From NCBI GenBank assembly GCA_025331435.1, contig JAIWNI010000017.1, positions 248,001 to 312,000 on the forward strand: 64,000 bases of DNA. Direction: 5' to 3'. Position 1 is the first letter of the stretch. Each line of letters begins with the position of its first letter. This stretch comes from Choanephora cucurbitarum. Its lineage: Eukaryota; Mucoromycota; Mucoromycetes; Mucorales; Choanephoraceae. The translations under genes were made by a program, and so were the position numbers. A model generated the notes under the pieces. It was not told where the DNA came from. It did not search any database and saw only the letters and a program-made list of their open reading frames with translations. Positions 10,264-23,619 of the stretch are shown piece by piece.

Positions 10264-13200
10264 ATGCCTGCACCATATGCTCGAATGCTACCATTACTAC
10301 TACTATCGCTGTTAGTAGTCTTAAATCCTGTTTGTTTAGCATCCTACGTTACACACCCCAATATTGACCTGAGATCGTTAGAGCAACTTGGCATCTCAGG
10401 TTCATATAAAGGCATTTCAGTTTACCGAGATACAGAACAACTTACACAAATACCAAAATCAACTTCGTCTGTCATCTCTTTCAGTAACAATACCTTGAAA
10501 TTAATCGGCTCTTCAAATGCGGATGGCACCATTTTAGATTCCTGTATTGTTAATAACACACTGTACTTTGCAGGCAACTTTAGTACATTGAATGGACAGT
10601 CTGTCAACAACATCGCATCTTTGGATCTTGCTACAAACAAAATTAGCGCTTTGAAAAATGGATTGGATGGTGTTGTTCATAGTTTATATTGTGACACGCA
10701 TCAAATATACGTTGGTGGATCGTTTGTTGCACCTATCGACAACGCTATCAAACACTCAGATTCCTTGAGTATTTTTGGCGGCAGTGTTGCTGTATGGAGA
10801 GACAACGCATGGCATGGACTACCATGGAAGGGCATGAATGGTCCTGTTTACTCGATAACGAAAGTGTCAGATTCATTTTACTTTGGTGGTAAATTCGACA
10901 CAACTACAGACGGACAATCTTATCATGCTCCCGCCAGTCAACCTATCAGTATACCATCTACTGTAAGATCCTTAGGCTTCAATGATTGATCCTTTCTTGC
11001 GACTAACCCATCTTCCTTTCTTTCAATAGGGTGTAAGCGCAGTCAATACATCCAGTACTTCACCAACAGCAGCCTCCATTTTATGTGCTGATGCTTCCAA
11101 CACGAACCCATGGCTTTTAGCTGATGGTGTAACTGGTACTTGGCAGGCAAGTTTTATCTATTACAGTGTGAATCCTGTTTTGATCCGTATAGCAAATTCG
11201 AAATTAGCAAATCATCAAACAAACGAATTTTCGCAAGTATTAAAAAAAACTACTGCAAAGATAATATGGCTAATGAATAGATACTTGAAACATTAGTGTT
11301 CGTTCCTTGACTGACTCTAGCATTTTTGAACTCACTTACGTCGATCCAGAAACCAACTTAACAAGAACCTGTACAACAGATTGCAGACTATCCAAAAGCC
11401 TAGATATAGAATATCAAGATTTTAGAATCACAAACCTTTCATTAGCAGTTGGTATTGCGATTGATATCAAATCATGGTATGGTGTCAGTGGAGGCCTGGC
11501 TTCTGTCAAAGTCTTCCAGTCTGAGATTTTTGCCTATGCAGTACCGGTGGAACGTAACAACATTTGTGCTTCGACCACTAATGCAGATCTTCCTAAAGTG
11601 GTAAAAAACGGTAGTGGTTGGATTGATACGACAGGTGCAGGTGCATATTCAGCTATCACTGTTAGCTCGGATGCAGTTCATCCTTCTGCGACATTTTATC
11701 CTAATCTTGCAGAATCTGGTTTTTATGAGGTGCTTTTGTATTCACCTGCTTGTGACAACTGCACAACAGTGGATGTTACTGTGCATGCAACAAGCGATTC
11801 TGTTGTCTCAGCCAATGTGTCCATCAATCAACAGGCACTTACTAGTGCCACTATTTATTCAGGCTATTTTGATGTCAACTCTTCATTTCAGCCTCATGTC
11901 ACTTTGACTTTGGGGAAGAATGTGAGTGTCAGCAACACTAAGCCCGCAAACATGATAGCACATGCAGTCCAGTTTATCAAAGGCACCTCTTTGGGGGGTA
12001 TGACCAGTGTTTTGCAGTATAACATAAGCAGTCCTATGGCAACCGCAAAAGAAAATGTGCCCTGGAAGATCCTTGGTGGTAAGCAGCTTCATCTTAATAA
12101 ACACTAACAGCCAAACTAAGTACTTGCTTCTTGCGAATATAGAGAACCTACCTGCTCAATCAGTAGTAAGAGCCATGTCCCCAGTTGACAACAGCTTTTA
12201 TCTAGGTGGCACTTTTTCAGGCACAAGCAAGTCAAATGGAACATATGTCAACTTTGTTCAATATGACACTACCACAAATCAACTGAAATCAGTACCTAGT
12301 AACGGCTTCGATGGAACAGTGAATGCAATTGCTTGTACTACTACAGGTAATTTAACAATTTGAGATACAATCCTGTTCATTTATTAGATATCTATATCGG
12401 CTTGTAGATTGCTTTGTAGGAGGAAGTTTCAATACATTTGGAGCCAACAGTACTTTGACCTTGAACAACGTTGCTCAATACAATTTGCAGAAAGCTGCTT
12501 GGACAAATTTGGAAGGAGTAAGAAATGACTACTTACATCATATAACTTTGATAATCTAACAAACCTCCTTCCCTTCATCCCCCTTACGTCTAATTTTAGG
12601 GTGTTGATGGCAATGTTGATTCAATCGCTTTATTAGATAGCCAGGTTCTTTTCTCAGGCAACTTCACTCATCTTCAGTCCACTCGAAGTAGCGTACCTGG
12701 AAATGCCTTGTGGAACAAAGAATTAAACAAGTGGACTTCACAGAATGATAGCTTGCCTTTCTTGGCTGGTTCTATTGCTAACGTGTACAGCCATGGAGAC
12801 GTCAGCTATTATTTGGGAGGCATAAACCATGCTCAACGCTACCAATCCAATGGCATTTCATTTATTTCATCTTCATCTGATAATGAAGTGAAATTGCTGC
12901 CCATGGATTCATTTTCTCCTTTAGATAGCAGCACGAGTGTAATTAGCTCAGGCGTGCTTTTTAAAAGTAATACAACAGCCAAAAACAGCACCAGCACCAC
13001 CATTTTAGGCGGTACTTTTCATCTGCCTAATAATATTCAAAACGTTGCTATATACGATCAAGGAGAATGGAGCGGCATCCAAGGAACAGACTGGCAAGGC
13101 TCTGTCAATGCGATGGCTGTGAACAACAATCTACTCTATGTAGGAGGAAAGTTCACTGGACCAAAAACTAAAGACCTAGCAATCTTTAATTTGACGAACA

Positions 13201-14996
13201 AAGAAGCTCTTTTGCTACCTCAATTGGCTGCCAAGGATGGGTCAGTAACTTATATCAGTACAATTCGTCATATCCCTTCTCAAGAAATGATTGTTGTGGG
13301 TGGCTATTTTGATAGCATTGATGATGTAACTTGTACCTCTGTCTGTGGCATGAGTACAATCAACCATTCCTGGACTGTACTTGGTGCAGGACTTGCAGGA
13401 CAAGTAGCTGACATCCAACTCATCGATAACTCACATATCGTCGTGAGTGGCAACCTCACACTCAACGACTCGCCTCTACTTATTGCCGAATTCAACTTTG
13501 AAAAGAACACATGGGGTCCCTTGGGTACAGCTGACCTTCCTGGCCCATCTAGCCGTATTGCATACGACAACAAGACTCAAAACCTTTATATCTCTGGAGA
13601 ATCCAATAGCTCTTCATTTTTGCGTGTCTGGGACGGACAACAATTTGTAGCACCCAAGAATCAGTTAGGTCCCGGTAGTGCTATCCAGCAACTAACGATC
13701 TTGCCTGTGGAGGATGTGTCAGCAAGCAATGTGCTTTTGGCTTCAGGTTACTTGAATTTGGGTGACTATGGTAATGTCAGTGCTGCTTTCTTTGATGGCA
13801 GTAGTTGGATTCCATACCTAGTTACGTCTGGTAGTACTGGGGAAGCCTCACTTGGTAGTCTTTTCTATCTGGATCAGCCCTATTCAATCATTGTCAAGGC
13901 TATTGCGCATCATCTATCACGATCTGTTGTCATCTTGATTTCAATCGCATGTGCTTTGGCTATTGTTTTCATGCTGGCAGGAAGCGCCATGGGCCTTGTT
14001 TGCATCAAGCGTAAGCGAGAACGTAAAATTGATCCACAAGCACATCCAGCTATATACTACAGTAAACCTCCTCGTTCGCCTGAATCTTTATTGGCTGCCC
14101 TAAAACAATCTACACCACCTGAAGATGAAAGTGATGATGATCAACTGGCTGAAAAGCGTCCTGAAGGAGAGAATGACCAAGAAGCTTTCTACAATATCTT
14201 AAAGGGAATTAGCTCTGATCATCTAAGCGATTCAGTTTTCGCTGCTATCGGTGCTGGTACTACAGCACACAAAAGCGACACCTCCGCTCATAACTTCTTT
14301 TATGATCCAGCTAATAGTCCATCACCCGATCTTCCTTCTTCAGCTGTTGCGCAAATTGCCATTCCTCCTCCCGCTGCTCCTGCTATTATCAATAGATATG
14401 TTCCTGCTCTACGACCAGAATCATTCACAAGGCCTTACAGTGAGATTCAGCAAGAAAGTGCAACTGATTCATTTTATCGTGGGCAGTCCAACAAAGAGAT
14501 GACTGAGGTGTCTAATCAAGGCTATAGTTCTTACAACCCTTTTCGATCCACCATGTTTGATACTAGTACAACCAACAGTAGCGAGCACATTGCACCTGTA
14601 GCTGCTGTCGTTGCTGGTTCTGCTGCTGGTCTTAGTCCCATCCAAGATACAGCCGACAGTAAATCAAACGATCCACTCCGACCTATACCTGACAAAGATA
14701 TCCAAATCCAGTCATGCCAGAATCAACCACAGACTTTGACCTATGTCAACATTCCTGCAGCCGTTCCTTCTAGTATGGCGACTAGTGTGATCGACATGAC
14801 TCAACGCGATTCAACAATACCTCCTGTTGCTAACTCAGTTCGCTGGACAAATGCACCTGACGCTGCTAGTGCTGTAAGTTATGCTGTTGTCAAGCCTATC
14901 TCGATGGTAGGCCAATCAGACGGCTCTTCTTCGCTTGTCGATCCTGTCAGCGGACCAGGCGTTGCTACTGATGCCAATCAACGAATCGTTCGTTAA
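10264..14996 (+). CDS. RAX2: RAX2-like cortical polarity marker (bud-site/hyphal tip landmark)
   Basis: Six exons: 10264-10962, 11030-11232, 11297-12078, 12143-12346, 12408-12517 and 12600-14996; 1464 aa. All junctions keep frame; the second intron (11233-11296) needs a GC donor (GCAAGT). The protein has a signal peptide (hydrophobic residues about 7-27), then a large extracellular region of repeated kelch/propeller-like blocks ('FYFGGKF', 'FYLGGTFSG', 'LYVGGKFTG'), many N-glycosylation sites, one membrane helix at about 1107-1132 followed by 'CIKRKRERK', and a cytosolic tail of about 330 residues. Rax2 proteins mark old growth sites at the cell cortex and guide bud or hyphal polarity. The tail is long compared with typical ascomycete Rax2. 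The true ATG is 10264; nothing upstream in frame is a standard start. Confidence 0.85.
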
Positions 14997-15173
14997 CCAA
15001 AACGATGAACATAGCCTGTAAACAAAATGCCCTAGAATCACTACTAATTTATCTCATATTTTTTTTCTTGGATTTACACTTTAATAAACTCAATAATGTA
15101 TAAGAATGTTGAAAACATCGTAAGTAAATACACAAAGTTTAAACTTTATTGTTAAAATCTTGTTCTTTCTTTT

Positions 15174-16190
15174 TTATGCCTTTAATTTAGACATGAGGTG
15201 TTCTGTATTCTGTCGAATGACACTATCTAAAATGGCATGAATCTTCATACAACCCTCAGTAGCTAAATCAGTCACACTTTCGAGTTTATCAACATGCAAC
15301 CGAGACTCCATCTACAAGATTCCTTTTTTGTTAATATCATTTTAGCATAAAGCCTATCTTTTCTCCTTACTTCAACTAAATTAACTTTGCCAGATCTTGG
15401 CAATATCGCAACTGTTAGTTCGGGTGTATCTGCAGATTCCTCTAGGTTGTTTAAGTCCAAAATAGGTTCTTTGTCAATACAGCCAGCTGAACAGGCACAC
15501 ACATAATCAAGCATTGGGATACCAGCATCAATCAAGGCCAAAGTAGCTGCATTGATACATGTCTGTAATAAGCCTATCATGTTGCTTTTTTAGAATTCGT
15601 CTGTTTTTTCGCTTTTCTATGTATATCTTTACCACCATCATTTTGAAATATTTGAAGATAGATACTGATCTGTGTCTTTGGAAATTGTGTTGTGAAAATA
15701 ACAGGTTCGAATGTTTGACGTATAAAAGCAGCAAGTTCAAGTGAACGTCTAAATTAGGGTGAATTAGCTGATTGTATATCTTGCAGTTGTTATCTTACTT
15801 GTCATTCTTGGATCGCTTCTTACGCTCACTTGAACTGAAGGGTGCAACGTTGAATTCGACATTGATAAGTGCGCGATCTGCCATACCTTGTTGTCTAAAT
15901 CGAAGCTATGGAGAATTGAGTCAAAGCAAGCCTTACTATCTTTTCAGCTGTGTCTTACTTCTCTTGGACCATAGACAGCAGCAATACATTTTGTGTTGCC
16001 TTGTTCAATATAGGCAGATCCATCGGCTTGACTGAATACCGAAGTTTTAGCAGTGATCTTTCTCAATTCGTTTGCACGACGACCATCAACACGTAGGCCT
16101 TCAGGTGTAAGTAACTCTATACGAGACTAATAGAAGCTCGAAATCATTCTCATTCTTTCTTTGCTTTGAATAAAGTGTGTATTTTACCAT
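15174..16190 (-). CDS. RRP41: Exosome core subunit RRP41/Ski6 (RNase PH fold)
   Basis: Six exons: 16188-16190 (the ATG alone), 15959-16126, 15799-15905, 15633-15748, 15371-15573 and 15174-15311; 244 aa, the usual family length. Introns are 50-61 nt. The N terminus 'MSRIELLTPEGLRVDGRR' matches the family once the first intron, which begins directly after ATG, is removed. Other conserved stretches are 'CIAAVYGPRE', 'INVEFNVAPF', 'CINAATLALIDAGIP' and 'VCACSAG'. Rrp41 pairs with Rrp45 in the six-subunit ring of the RNA exosome and helps thread RNA to Rrp44; the eukaryotic ring is catalytically inactive. It converges on RAX2, with 177 bases between the stops. A C13 tract (sense strand) lies about 90 nt upstream of the ATG, and the Fanzor-like relic begins just beyond. 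Confidence 0.93.
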
Positions 16191-16279
16191 AGTTTAAGTC
16201 TAATGATTTTATTTTATAAGAAAAAAAAAAGAATACACATAAATTTTTCATACTTTGGCTTGGCAAGACTGTCATGTCT

Positions 16280-16305
16280 GGGGGGGGGGGGGAGAGAGAG
16301 AGAGA
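16280..16305. repeat. G13 tract followed by (AG)n
   Basis: Thirteen G residues (16280-16292) run into an AG dinucleotide repeat. On the RRP41 sense strand this is a CT repeat followed by C13, about 90 nt upstream of the start codon. It resembles the C tracts in the eL24/RbfA promoter. Confidence 0.7.
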
Positions 16306-16358
16306 AGATTTAGTACTGTAAGTCAGATAAAGTTTATGTAATACTTACCGCTTGCTAA

Positions 16359-18855
16359 TCACGCTTCGCGCGCAGTCAATACACCGCTTCTTGTACAAAA
16401 GGATGCTGTTTTGTGATTAAATTCAGTGTTGGAGTGACTGATGGTTCTTGAGAATGCGGGAAGAGTTTGTTGGAACAGCAAAGTTGTAATTCCGGAAATA
16501 GCAATAGCAAGGGCAGACAGTTTGTCACGGCCACTTATCCCACGACCATTCCCAACAGATGGGCATTCAAAGTTCAAGCAATGGAATGCGCCTTTCATGT
16601 TTCTGTATACTGTTTTGCCTTTCACTGGTATCAGCTGCTTTGGATGTTGAAGTTTTGGAAGCAATACACACAGGTTTGCGATGTGTTGTTTTCGTTGGTG
16701 ATGCTGACTGTTATATAGCGGGCATGGTTATTCTGTTTCCAAATACCACCATAGCGTAAGTGTTGTTTGATTCTGGAGCCAACACCCATACCTCTATCAC
16801 CAATCATTATGATCAACTGCTTTTGGGGTGGCCGAAGTCCTGCCTTCTGCTTGCCTTTTCGATCTTTGATTGCTTCTACCTTAGGGTTCAACCAAAGACG
16901 TTCTCGAGCACAAATACGATCTTTTGACTTCTTCATAAACATTTCTCTTCTCATATCACCCTTCTTCATCTTAGTATTCTGGTAGAAGCTTCTCACCACA
17001 TTTTTGCTATCTTGCAAGCACCTGTACGCATTCCAAACATCTTCTTCATTCTTGACAGTTGTGAAATTCTGGCGTGACAATGCTGTTTCTGCTTCAGCAA
17101 CTTGCGGACTGTTTCTCTTCATCAACACCAACTCATGTCTGTAATGGAAATTTCTACTTGCAAAATCAACATTTTCAGCCGAGACTGTCTTTGCTTCAGG
17201 CAATGGTTGGAACTCAGGTTCAGTTTGTTCCATCAAAGCAGCGAAACGGTTGTGAAGTTTCAAGTGGTAGACATATCGTTCAAGCGAAACAGGTACTGAT
17301 TCTTACATTTTTACGATGCCATTGTCTGTGCCAGAGAAAACGAAATCTTGGGAGACTTGTAGAGGATCTAGATCGAGTTTTGCATCTTCAGACTTGAATA
17401 TAGCACCTCGTTTGTTAACATCAGTTTTTTGGATACGTTTCAAAGTCTTTTCAGCCTTTTGCTTTCCCCTGTCTTTTTTAGGCATGGCAAGAGCTCTACG
17501 TCGAATATACAGGCTAAATCTTTGGTCAGACAACTCGCGCTTGCATTCTTCAACAGCTAAATAACTCTTGTATCTTTTTTCTTTTAGCAAATTGATGAGC
17601 TGAGATATTTCTTTTTGAATGTCATCTAAGGCTTTCTTCTGTAGCTCGGGAGGTATAGCCACTAGCAGTTCCTGCTGACCAGATTGAGTACCTCTGAGTT
17701 TGTTGATTGCGTTGCGAATGATGTTAAAGATATCTGGCAAGCAACCACAAAGACCAGCTTCAGCTTCTTCGGAAGGAGTGGATGATCTAGATGGTTCGGT
17801 TGGTAGAGCTTGAGTTGCAGAAGGTTGAGAGAAGGGATTTTTCCAATAACGTTTAGCTACTTTGATTTGAATACCAAAGTTACTATCATTGTATCTCTTA
17901 TAGGCCTGCTTCATCTTTTTTAGACAAATCATTCACTTCTTTTTCCAAGGCAGCAATTTCATCCTTTATAATATTCTTGTCTTTTTCGGACTGCAACAGG
18001 ATTTCCTGCCAAGTTGATTCTGGAATATTGCTAGTGGAAGGCTGCTTTCTTAAAGAAGCTGTTGTCTCCTTGGGCTTGTTCGTCTTTGTACCTAACAACC
18101 TTACATATTGTAAGCCGGGCAGAATGGTGATGTTGTGTGCGAATATCAACTTATTTCTTTTGCATGCTCCTTGCCATATTGAAAAAAGGATTAAATACAG
18201 CATTTTTGTGACTATAGACATCAATTGCACGTTGAAGCGGTGTACCATCATATTTAAAGAATCTTAGTTTTTGTTGACCGTGATTACAATACAAAGAGTA
18301 GAGGGATTCTGCATTCATTCGGAAAGTTTTTAGGCTGGCAGAAGACATAGGACACATGTTGTGATTAAATCTAGCATAACCGGCACAGTGGAGAAGATTA
18401 TTTGCAAGGATGATAAATAGAAGCTGGTGACCAATAGATTCATAGTTTGCCTTTGACGGAATATATGACCTGAGCCTTGTAACAATAAGTAAGCATACAT
18501 CAATCTCATGCTCTGCAAGATCAGCACGTTTATCCATCAAGGATTCAAGAGTGGGATCGTCATCTGCAAATAACAAGCTTTCTTATCAGGCCCTTCATTT
18601 CAAATATACGCCTTCTACTAGCATCTTGGCTACCATCCCTTAAAACATCTTCTTCTTCAATCATATCTACTTCTTCAACACTGGAATAATCATCAGGAGA
18701 TGGTGGCAAAGCAGCTTCTTCAGATACTTGTTTGGTTATGGCTGATTCTTCTCACGGGGATCTCATCGGTTCTTTGCCTTTGCTAGATTTGATCTTCAGA
18801 GGCTTAGGGAGAGGCTTCACAGATTGACCTTCAGCAGAAATTACCAATCTTTTAC
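16359..18855 (-). pseudogene. Decayed Fanzor/TnpB-like RNA-guided nuclease gene
   Basis: Read from high to low coordinates, adjacent frames join into one protein related to eukaryotic TnpB homologues (Fanzor). Visible parts: an N-terminal helical region (18150-18580), a lysine-rich middle, a RuvC-I-like 'SGTDNGIV' (Asp codon at 17324-17326), 'GDRGMGVGSRI' and 'RYGGIW' before 'NNTSQTCVYC' (first zinc-ribbon knuckle, 16661-16672), a second 'CLNFECP' knuckle, and a RuvC-III-like 'GRDKLSALAIA' (Asp codon 16524-16526). The gene is broken: in-frame TAA at 17303-17305, TGA at 18752-18754, and frame changes at A-runs near 16653-16656, 17916-17921 and 18154-18156, and another near 18570. All indels are at homopolymers, so some could be sequencing errors, but neighbouring genes read cleanly. 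No terminal repeats were found. The family is known from mobile elements of fungi. Confidence 0.7.
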
Positions 18856-21800
18856 TGCCTTCAGCTCGTTCTTAATAAAAAAAAAAGATAAATTACACAT
18901 CTATTCAATCAAACTCATTATGCTGACCCTCAAAGACAGCTTTAGTCGCTCAAAACAGCTGACAGTAGGAAAGGACAATGAGCCGTTATTTGAGATAGAG
19001 CCTGATTGAGCAATATAGTTATTTGCAGTAACGTAATTTTGGTGCACAATACGGTAAGAGAAAGATAGACAGGAAAAAAGCTGGAGGAGAAGAATTGCTC
19101 CTTGCTATATCTCTGTTACGGATGTCAATGCAGTTTATTGATCCCTTCTAAAGATAGCCAACACATATGAAAAGACCTCTTTGATATGAATATAGTATAC
19201 TTTTATTTCAAATACATTAGACTACTTGTTTAGTATCGAGTTGTACACGTTAGATCGTTTTGTATATGGAGTGAACGTTATTCACTAAAAGAAATCATCA
19301 AATTCATTGCTAAGGAAACAATAACAAAAAGCCTTCCAAGGTGGACAGTATTCTTTCATTAGAGAAAGCTAAGCTCTTGAAAGAACAATACTATCAAATG
19401 TTGATTTATATATCCAAACGATAACAAACAAGTATGATCTTGATACTTCTTGTGATCTCCCTTCCCAAACAGAAACAAACTTTCTTTTGTTTATAGCTGT
19501 AGTGTTCTTTATGAGCTCACTCATCAAATGACATTATGCAAAAACTTAAATGAGCGCTGGTAATAACAACTTTTATTGGTTGACATTGTCCAATCATATT
19601 GCTTATTACTGGCGAAGTAGTCCCCCAGACGCAGCAACCCCGCCATTTAGGTGGAGCGTCCTGAACTTTAATAGAGACTCCCAGGCTATTTTGGTGGAAG
19701 ATACACTTCTGAACTGTTTAAGCTGTGTCATCTCCTTTTCTTCTTGTTGCAAGTTGTCACTCAAATACAACAATTCCAATATCAACTACATTTGAGCGCA
19801 ATGAAATTATGACAAGCATACAGAAAGCTATATTGCTGAGTCAAAGGATGAGAAACTCAGTAATTTAACCAAGTAATGATATTGACATTTGATGGGCCCT
19901 AGAGAGAAGGGTCAAAGAAACATTGTAAAGAGAGACTATTGCTCGCTTCAAAGTATGTCTTGGTGCTACTTGTTGCAATGAGAAAGAAAGGCTTGAAAAT
20001 ACTTTGAAATCGATAATCTTCTTATTGAAAAACAGTTATAATACATAAAAGTTGTCGTATTCAGGCTAAATTCATTTTGAATTGTGATGGTGATATCAAT
20101 CGCAACCACTTGTTATGTCAATTGTAAAGGCTTTCTCTGAAATCAAAAATTACTTTGATTTGTGATGATATTTTCACTTGAAATACGAAAGAGCATAGCA
20201 TTTTTCAAACTGTCATTGGTGATCTAGATCAGCTATGTTCGTTTAATCTATCGGACTGGTTTCGCAAGTACAAATGATGAGCATGTTGATGATTGTGAGA
20301 ATACTGCTGCCCACCTATTCAAACATCTTTGTGTCAGTTGCTATCTCTTGCATGTCGCTTCTTGACCTTCCGATTAAGATATGGAGTCTGATACGCAGAA
20401 TAAGCCAATGCCCTAACCGAGGCAGATTGTCTATTCCAGATAGACTCTCAGTGCCTAATCGGATAGACGACTACACTATTTATCCATTGAATAACAATAT
20501 CGGTTTGGTAGGTCATGTTCAACTTTCTTTCTAGCTTATGTATGTTCATAATTGTTTAATATTTCATCTGGTGAAGGAAATAATAAGAGTCAAAGTGACA
20601 CTCAAAGTATTCGATATAGACTTTTTTTTGGATGGTGATTGCTCCTTGAAAAAACGGAGTTACAAGGATTTAACTATCATGAGTGAATAGTATTTTGTTT
20701 CTTCTCTTATCTTCTCTAAAAAAAAGTTCTTGAATAAAACGTCAACATCAACCAAAACCTTCAATTGCTCCGAATTTTAAGATGAAACCTACAAGCTTTT
20801 GAGTCATGTTTATGGCATTATGAAAGACGATCAACTGATGAAGCAAGAAAGCAATCATGAGCGTTTTGCTTGACTTCTCAATATTACAGAGTACGCTGCC
20901 CAAAAGGCCATTCATATGTAAAACAACCCCTTGGAAGTTTCCGAAAAGAAGAAATGAAGTCCTCATTTTGAGAAACTTTCTACGGAATATGTTTTAGCCG
21001 TGCAGGACATTGTTGCAATCAACAACAAAGAAGGCAGACAAAACACTGTCAAGTCGACTGGAAACAAACCTCACAAGATCCACGTTCTGACATCTCTAAC
21101 GCAATCCTTCTTGGAGTTTTACACTTTATAGTTCTGTAATATAAGACAGGTGATAGAAAAAATATCATACACGATTCAATTGCCACTATTATATACACCC
21201 TTGGCAACACGGCTAGTCGAATCGCTCATTTAGTCGTAGATCAAAGTGAATTTGACTGCCACTTTGCAGTTACTATGCTTCAATACCTCTTTACGATGCA
21301 AACATGTCTTTGTTCTTATTTTCTCGAAAGTATGAAAAGATCTCATGTCTTCATTGAGAAAAGGACAGATTTGTTGATTGCAATCTACTGTACTGAGACA
21401 TTTCTTATAACGACTTGGGCAGCCTTTGCAATTTTTTTGAACATCCTTCCAGTGCTCAACCAATATCGAAATCATACTTGTCAAATGTATTCTTCAGGCT
21501 CTTGCGCGTCAGTAATGAACCTTTCAAAACGTTTTAAATCTGAGAACTAATCAAAGTAGCTTTCCTTTTGATACCCTTTATCTGCTAATTGATTTATGGT
21601 TCGAGTGCATTTTGTGGTAATGTAAGAAGCATAAAAAAGTGTAAATGCAATTTGTACCTTTATGACTTGATTGGAAATACTCAAATTCTAGACACACAGG
21701 TTTGAGTACGCAGGCTTTATAAGGCATCATAAGGATTGCGGCTAAAAGAAGTCAATCTGGCTTGGTGATGGTTTGAAGCAAGAATAGAAAGAAAACAGAG

Positions 21801-23260
21801 TGTTTAGACTATAGCAAAGTCTGTTGCGGAGTAAACTAATAGGCCTTTGAAGAGAGATCGAAAGGATAAAGAATGACACACATTGAACGCTTTTGTTTTG
21901 ATCCAGACAGCTACAGTTTATGTGGACAGAAATTATTTTGGCAACCAAGCTTTTCTTAAATGAAGACAGCGCAACATCAATAGCAATTATTCGCTTTTCT
22001 TTTTGTTTGGAAGAGAGCTAGTCAGAGAACAACAAAGCATCTCATCATGCTCTTCGGTTTGATGGGGAGATATGTTACTAGAAGAGCTTATAACAATATA
22101 GCTTTATTTAAATGCGTGAAAGAGGAAGGACAAGAAAATATTTTTCTTATAGAGTTATAGGAGGATCAAAAAGGTGCATATTATGTTGAGCACAAGGTCG
22201 AATAAACTTTGCATATCATCAAACTACTATGTGTGACATCTGAAAGCAAGCATGGATATAAAAGCAAAATTTCAAAACTCAAAACTTGAATATTATTGAC
22301 TGAGTGTATCTTACATTGGTATTTTCAACACAAACTCAGACTTCTTGACTAGAGCAAAGGCGTAACAATGTGCCTGTTGTTGTTATAAATTAGCTCCTCA
22401 TCCTTTATTGTTAACATTGTCATTTTGCTGACATGTTAGGGTAGAGTTGCTTGAGATTGGTCTTTAAACATATTTTTTGAAGGAATTGATAAAATCCGAT
22501 TTATAGCAATGCATCATAAAATTTTTCTCCCTTTCTTACTCTGAAGCAGGTATTTGATTAACATTTCTGCTAAATGTCTGTCATCGGATTACAAGAAAAC
22601 ATACGCAAGTTTTCCTGAAGCGCGTCTTATTTCGACTAGGTCATAATAGCATGAAAGAGCTTAAGAACTGATTTCTACCAAGCTTCATCAAGAAAAGTTA
22701 ATCATACTTAATTTCGCGATGTTCATTTTTGTTCACTAGCATCGTCTTCTGCCTCTTTTTTTTTTCTGAATTATATTTATTTTCTTTTAGTATGCTGATT
22801 CGGATTGCTGGTAAAGAAACATTCCCAATACATGAAATATATGTATCAAACCAACTCAGAAGATTCAGTTGCTCAATTACTTGTCGATGCGGAATAGAAT
22901 AGAACAGAATAGTAATGGACAGAAGGTTGTAGTTATAGTAGTTTAAAGGCATTTATGAGATAAAAGTATATAGCTTTTTTTAATTTTTTTATTTGTTCAG
23001 AAATAGATTTACTACATATATTAATTCTATCATTTTTTGCCAACCTTTGGTTTCACTTCTGCAGAAAGAAGTTACTTACGAGAGTAGCCGCGTGAAGGCA
23101 TCTGGTCTGTACTCTCTACACGTACCTTAAATTCCTCGAGTATCTACCTTCCTGTGGAAGCTACAAACAAGAAACGATGAGCCAGACGTTAAATATCAAA
23201 AAAAAAGGAAGGCTAGATCCCATGACAAATAAACAAGGCTTGACATCAGGAAGAGGAGGG
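18856..23260. other. Gene-poor region, 4.4 kb
   Basis: No gene is supported. Short frames near 19550, 20274 and 21230-21550 have no recognisable domain and lie among stops in all frames. The general look, A+T-rich with scattered short frames, suggests old repeats, but no family can be named. Confidence 0.45.
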
Positions 23261-23299
23261 GGGGAGAACTAAGGAACTCGGTTAACTTTGGAGCTTGGT

Positions 23300-23613
23300 A
23301 AGCAAAGCAACTAAGGAACTAAGGAACTAAGGAACTAAGGCGGCCAGACACTAGACGAGAGCCAAAAGAGAACCAAGAGAGAGGACCTTAGAACCAAGAG
23401 AGAACCAAGAGAACCAAGAGAACCAAGAGAACCAAGAGAACCAAGAGAACCAAGAGAACCAAGAGAATCAAGAGAATCAAGAGAACCAAGAGAACCAAGA
23501 GAACCAAGAGAACCAAGAGAACCAAGAGAACCAAGAGAGGACCTTAGAACCAAGAGAACCTTAGAGACAGAGCACCAAAGAACCAAAGCGCCGAAGAACC
23601 AAAGAACCCCAAA
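23300..23613. repeat. 9-bp minisatellite, two related tracts
   Basis: From about 23309 to 23340 the unit is AAGGAACTA (four copies). From about 23383 to 23560 the unit is GAGAACCAA, about 17 copies, with two adjacent AATC variants and interspersed 'GGACCTTAG' units; decaying copies continue to about 23610. Units are head to tail with no spacers, so this is not a CRISPR. The leftward frame through it encodes Gly-Ser-Leu repeats only because the unit length is a multiple of three. Confidence 0.9.
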
Positions 23614-23619
23614 GATTGA

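Noticed and set aside
11148..11175. Another GCAAGT donor in RAX2 after 'GTWQ'
   Set aside because: It would give a 24-nt intron or remove conserved sequence; reading through is in frame and fits the family.
16648..16664. An intron to explain the frame change in the Fanzor-like zinc ribbon
   Set aside because: No GT-AG pair of normal size fits; loss of one base in an A-run explains it directly.
17288..17306. Treating GTAAG beside the TAA in the Fanzor-like gene as a splice donor
   Set aside because: The downstream sequence continues in the same frame right after the stop, and no acceptor at a usual distance keeps it.
23300..23613. Possible CRISPR-like array
   Set aside because: Units are directly adjacent with no spacers, and the host is a eukaryote.
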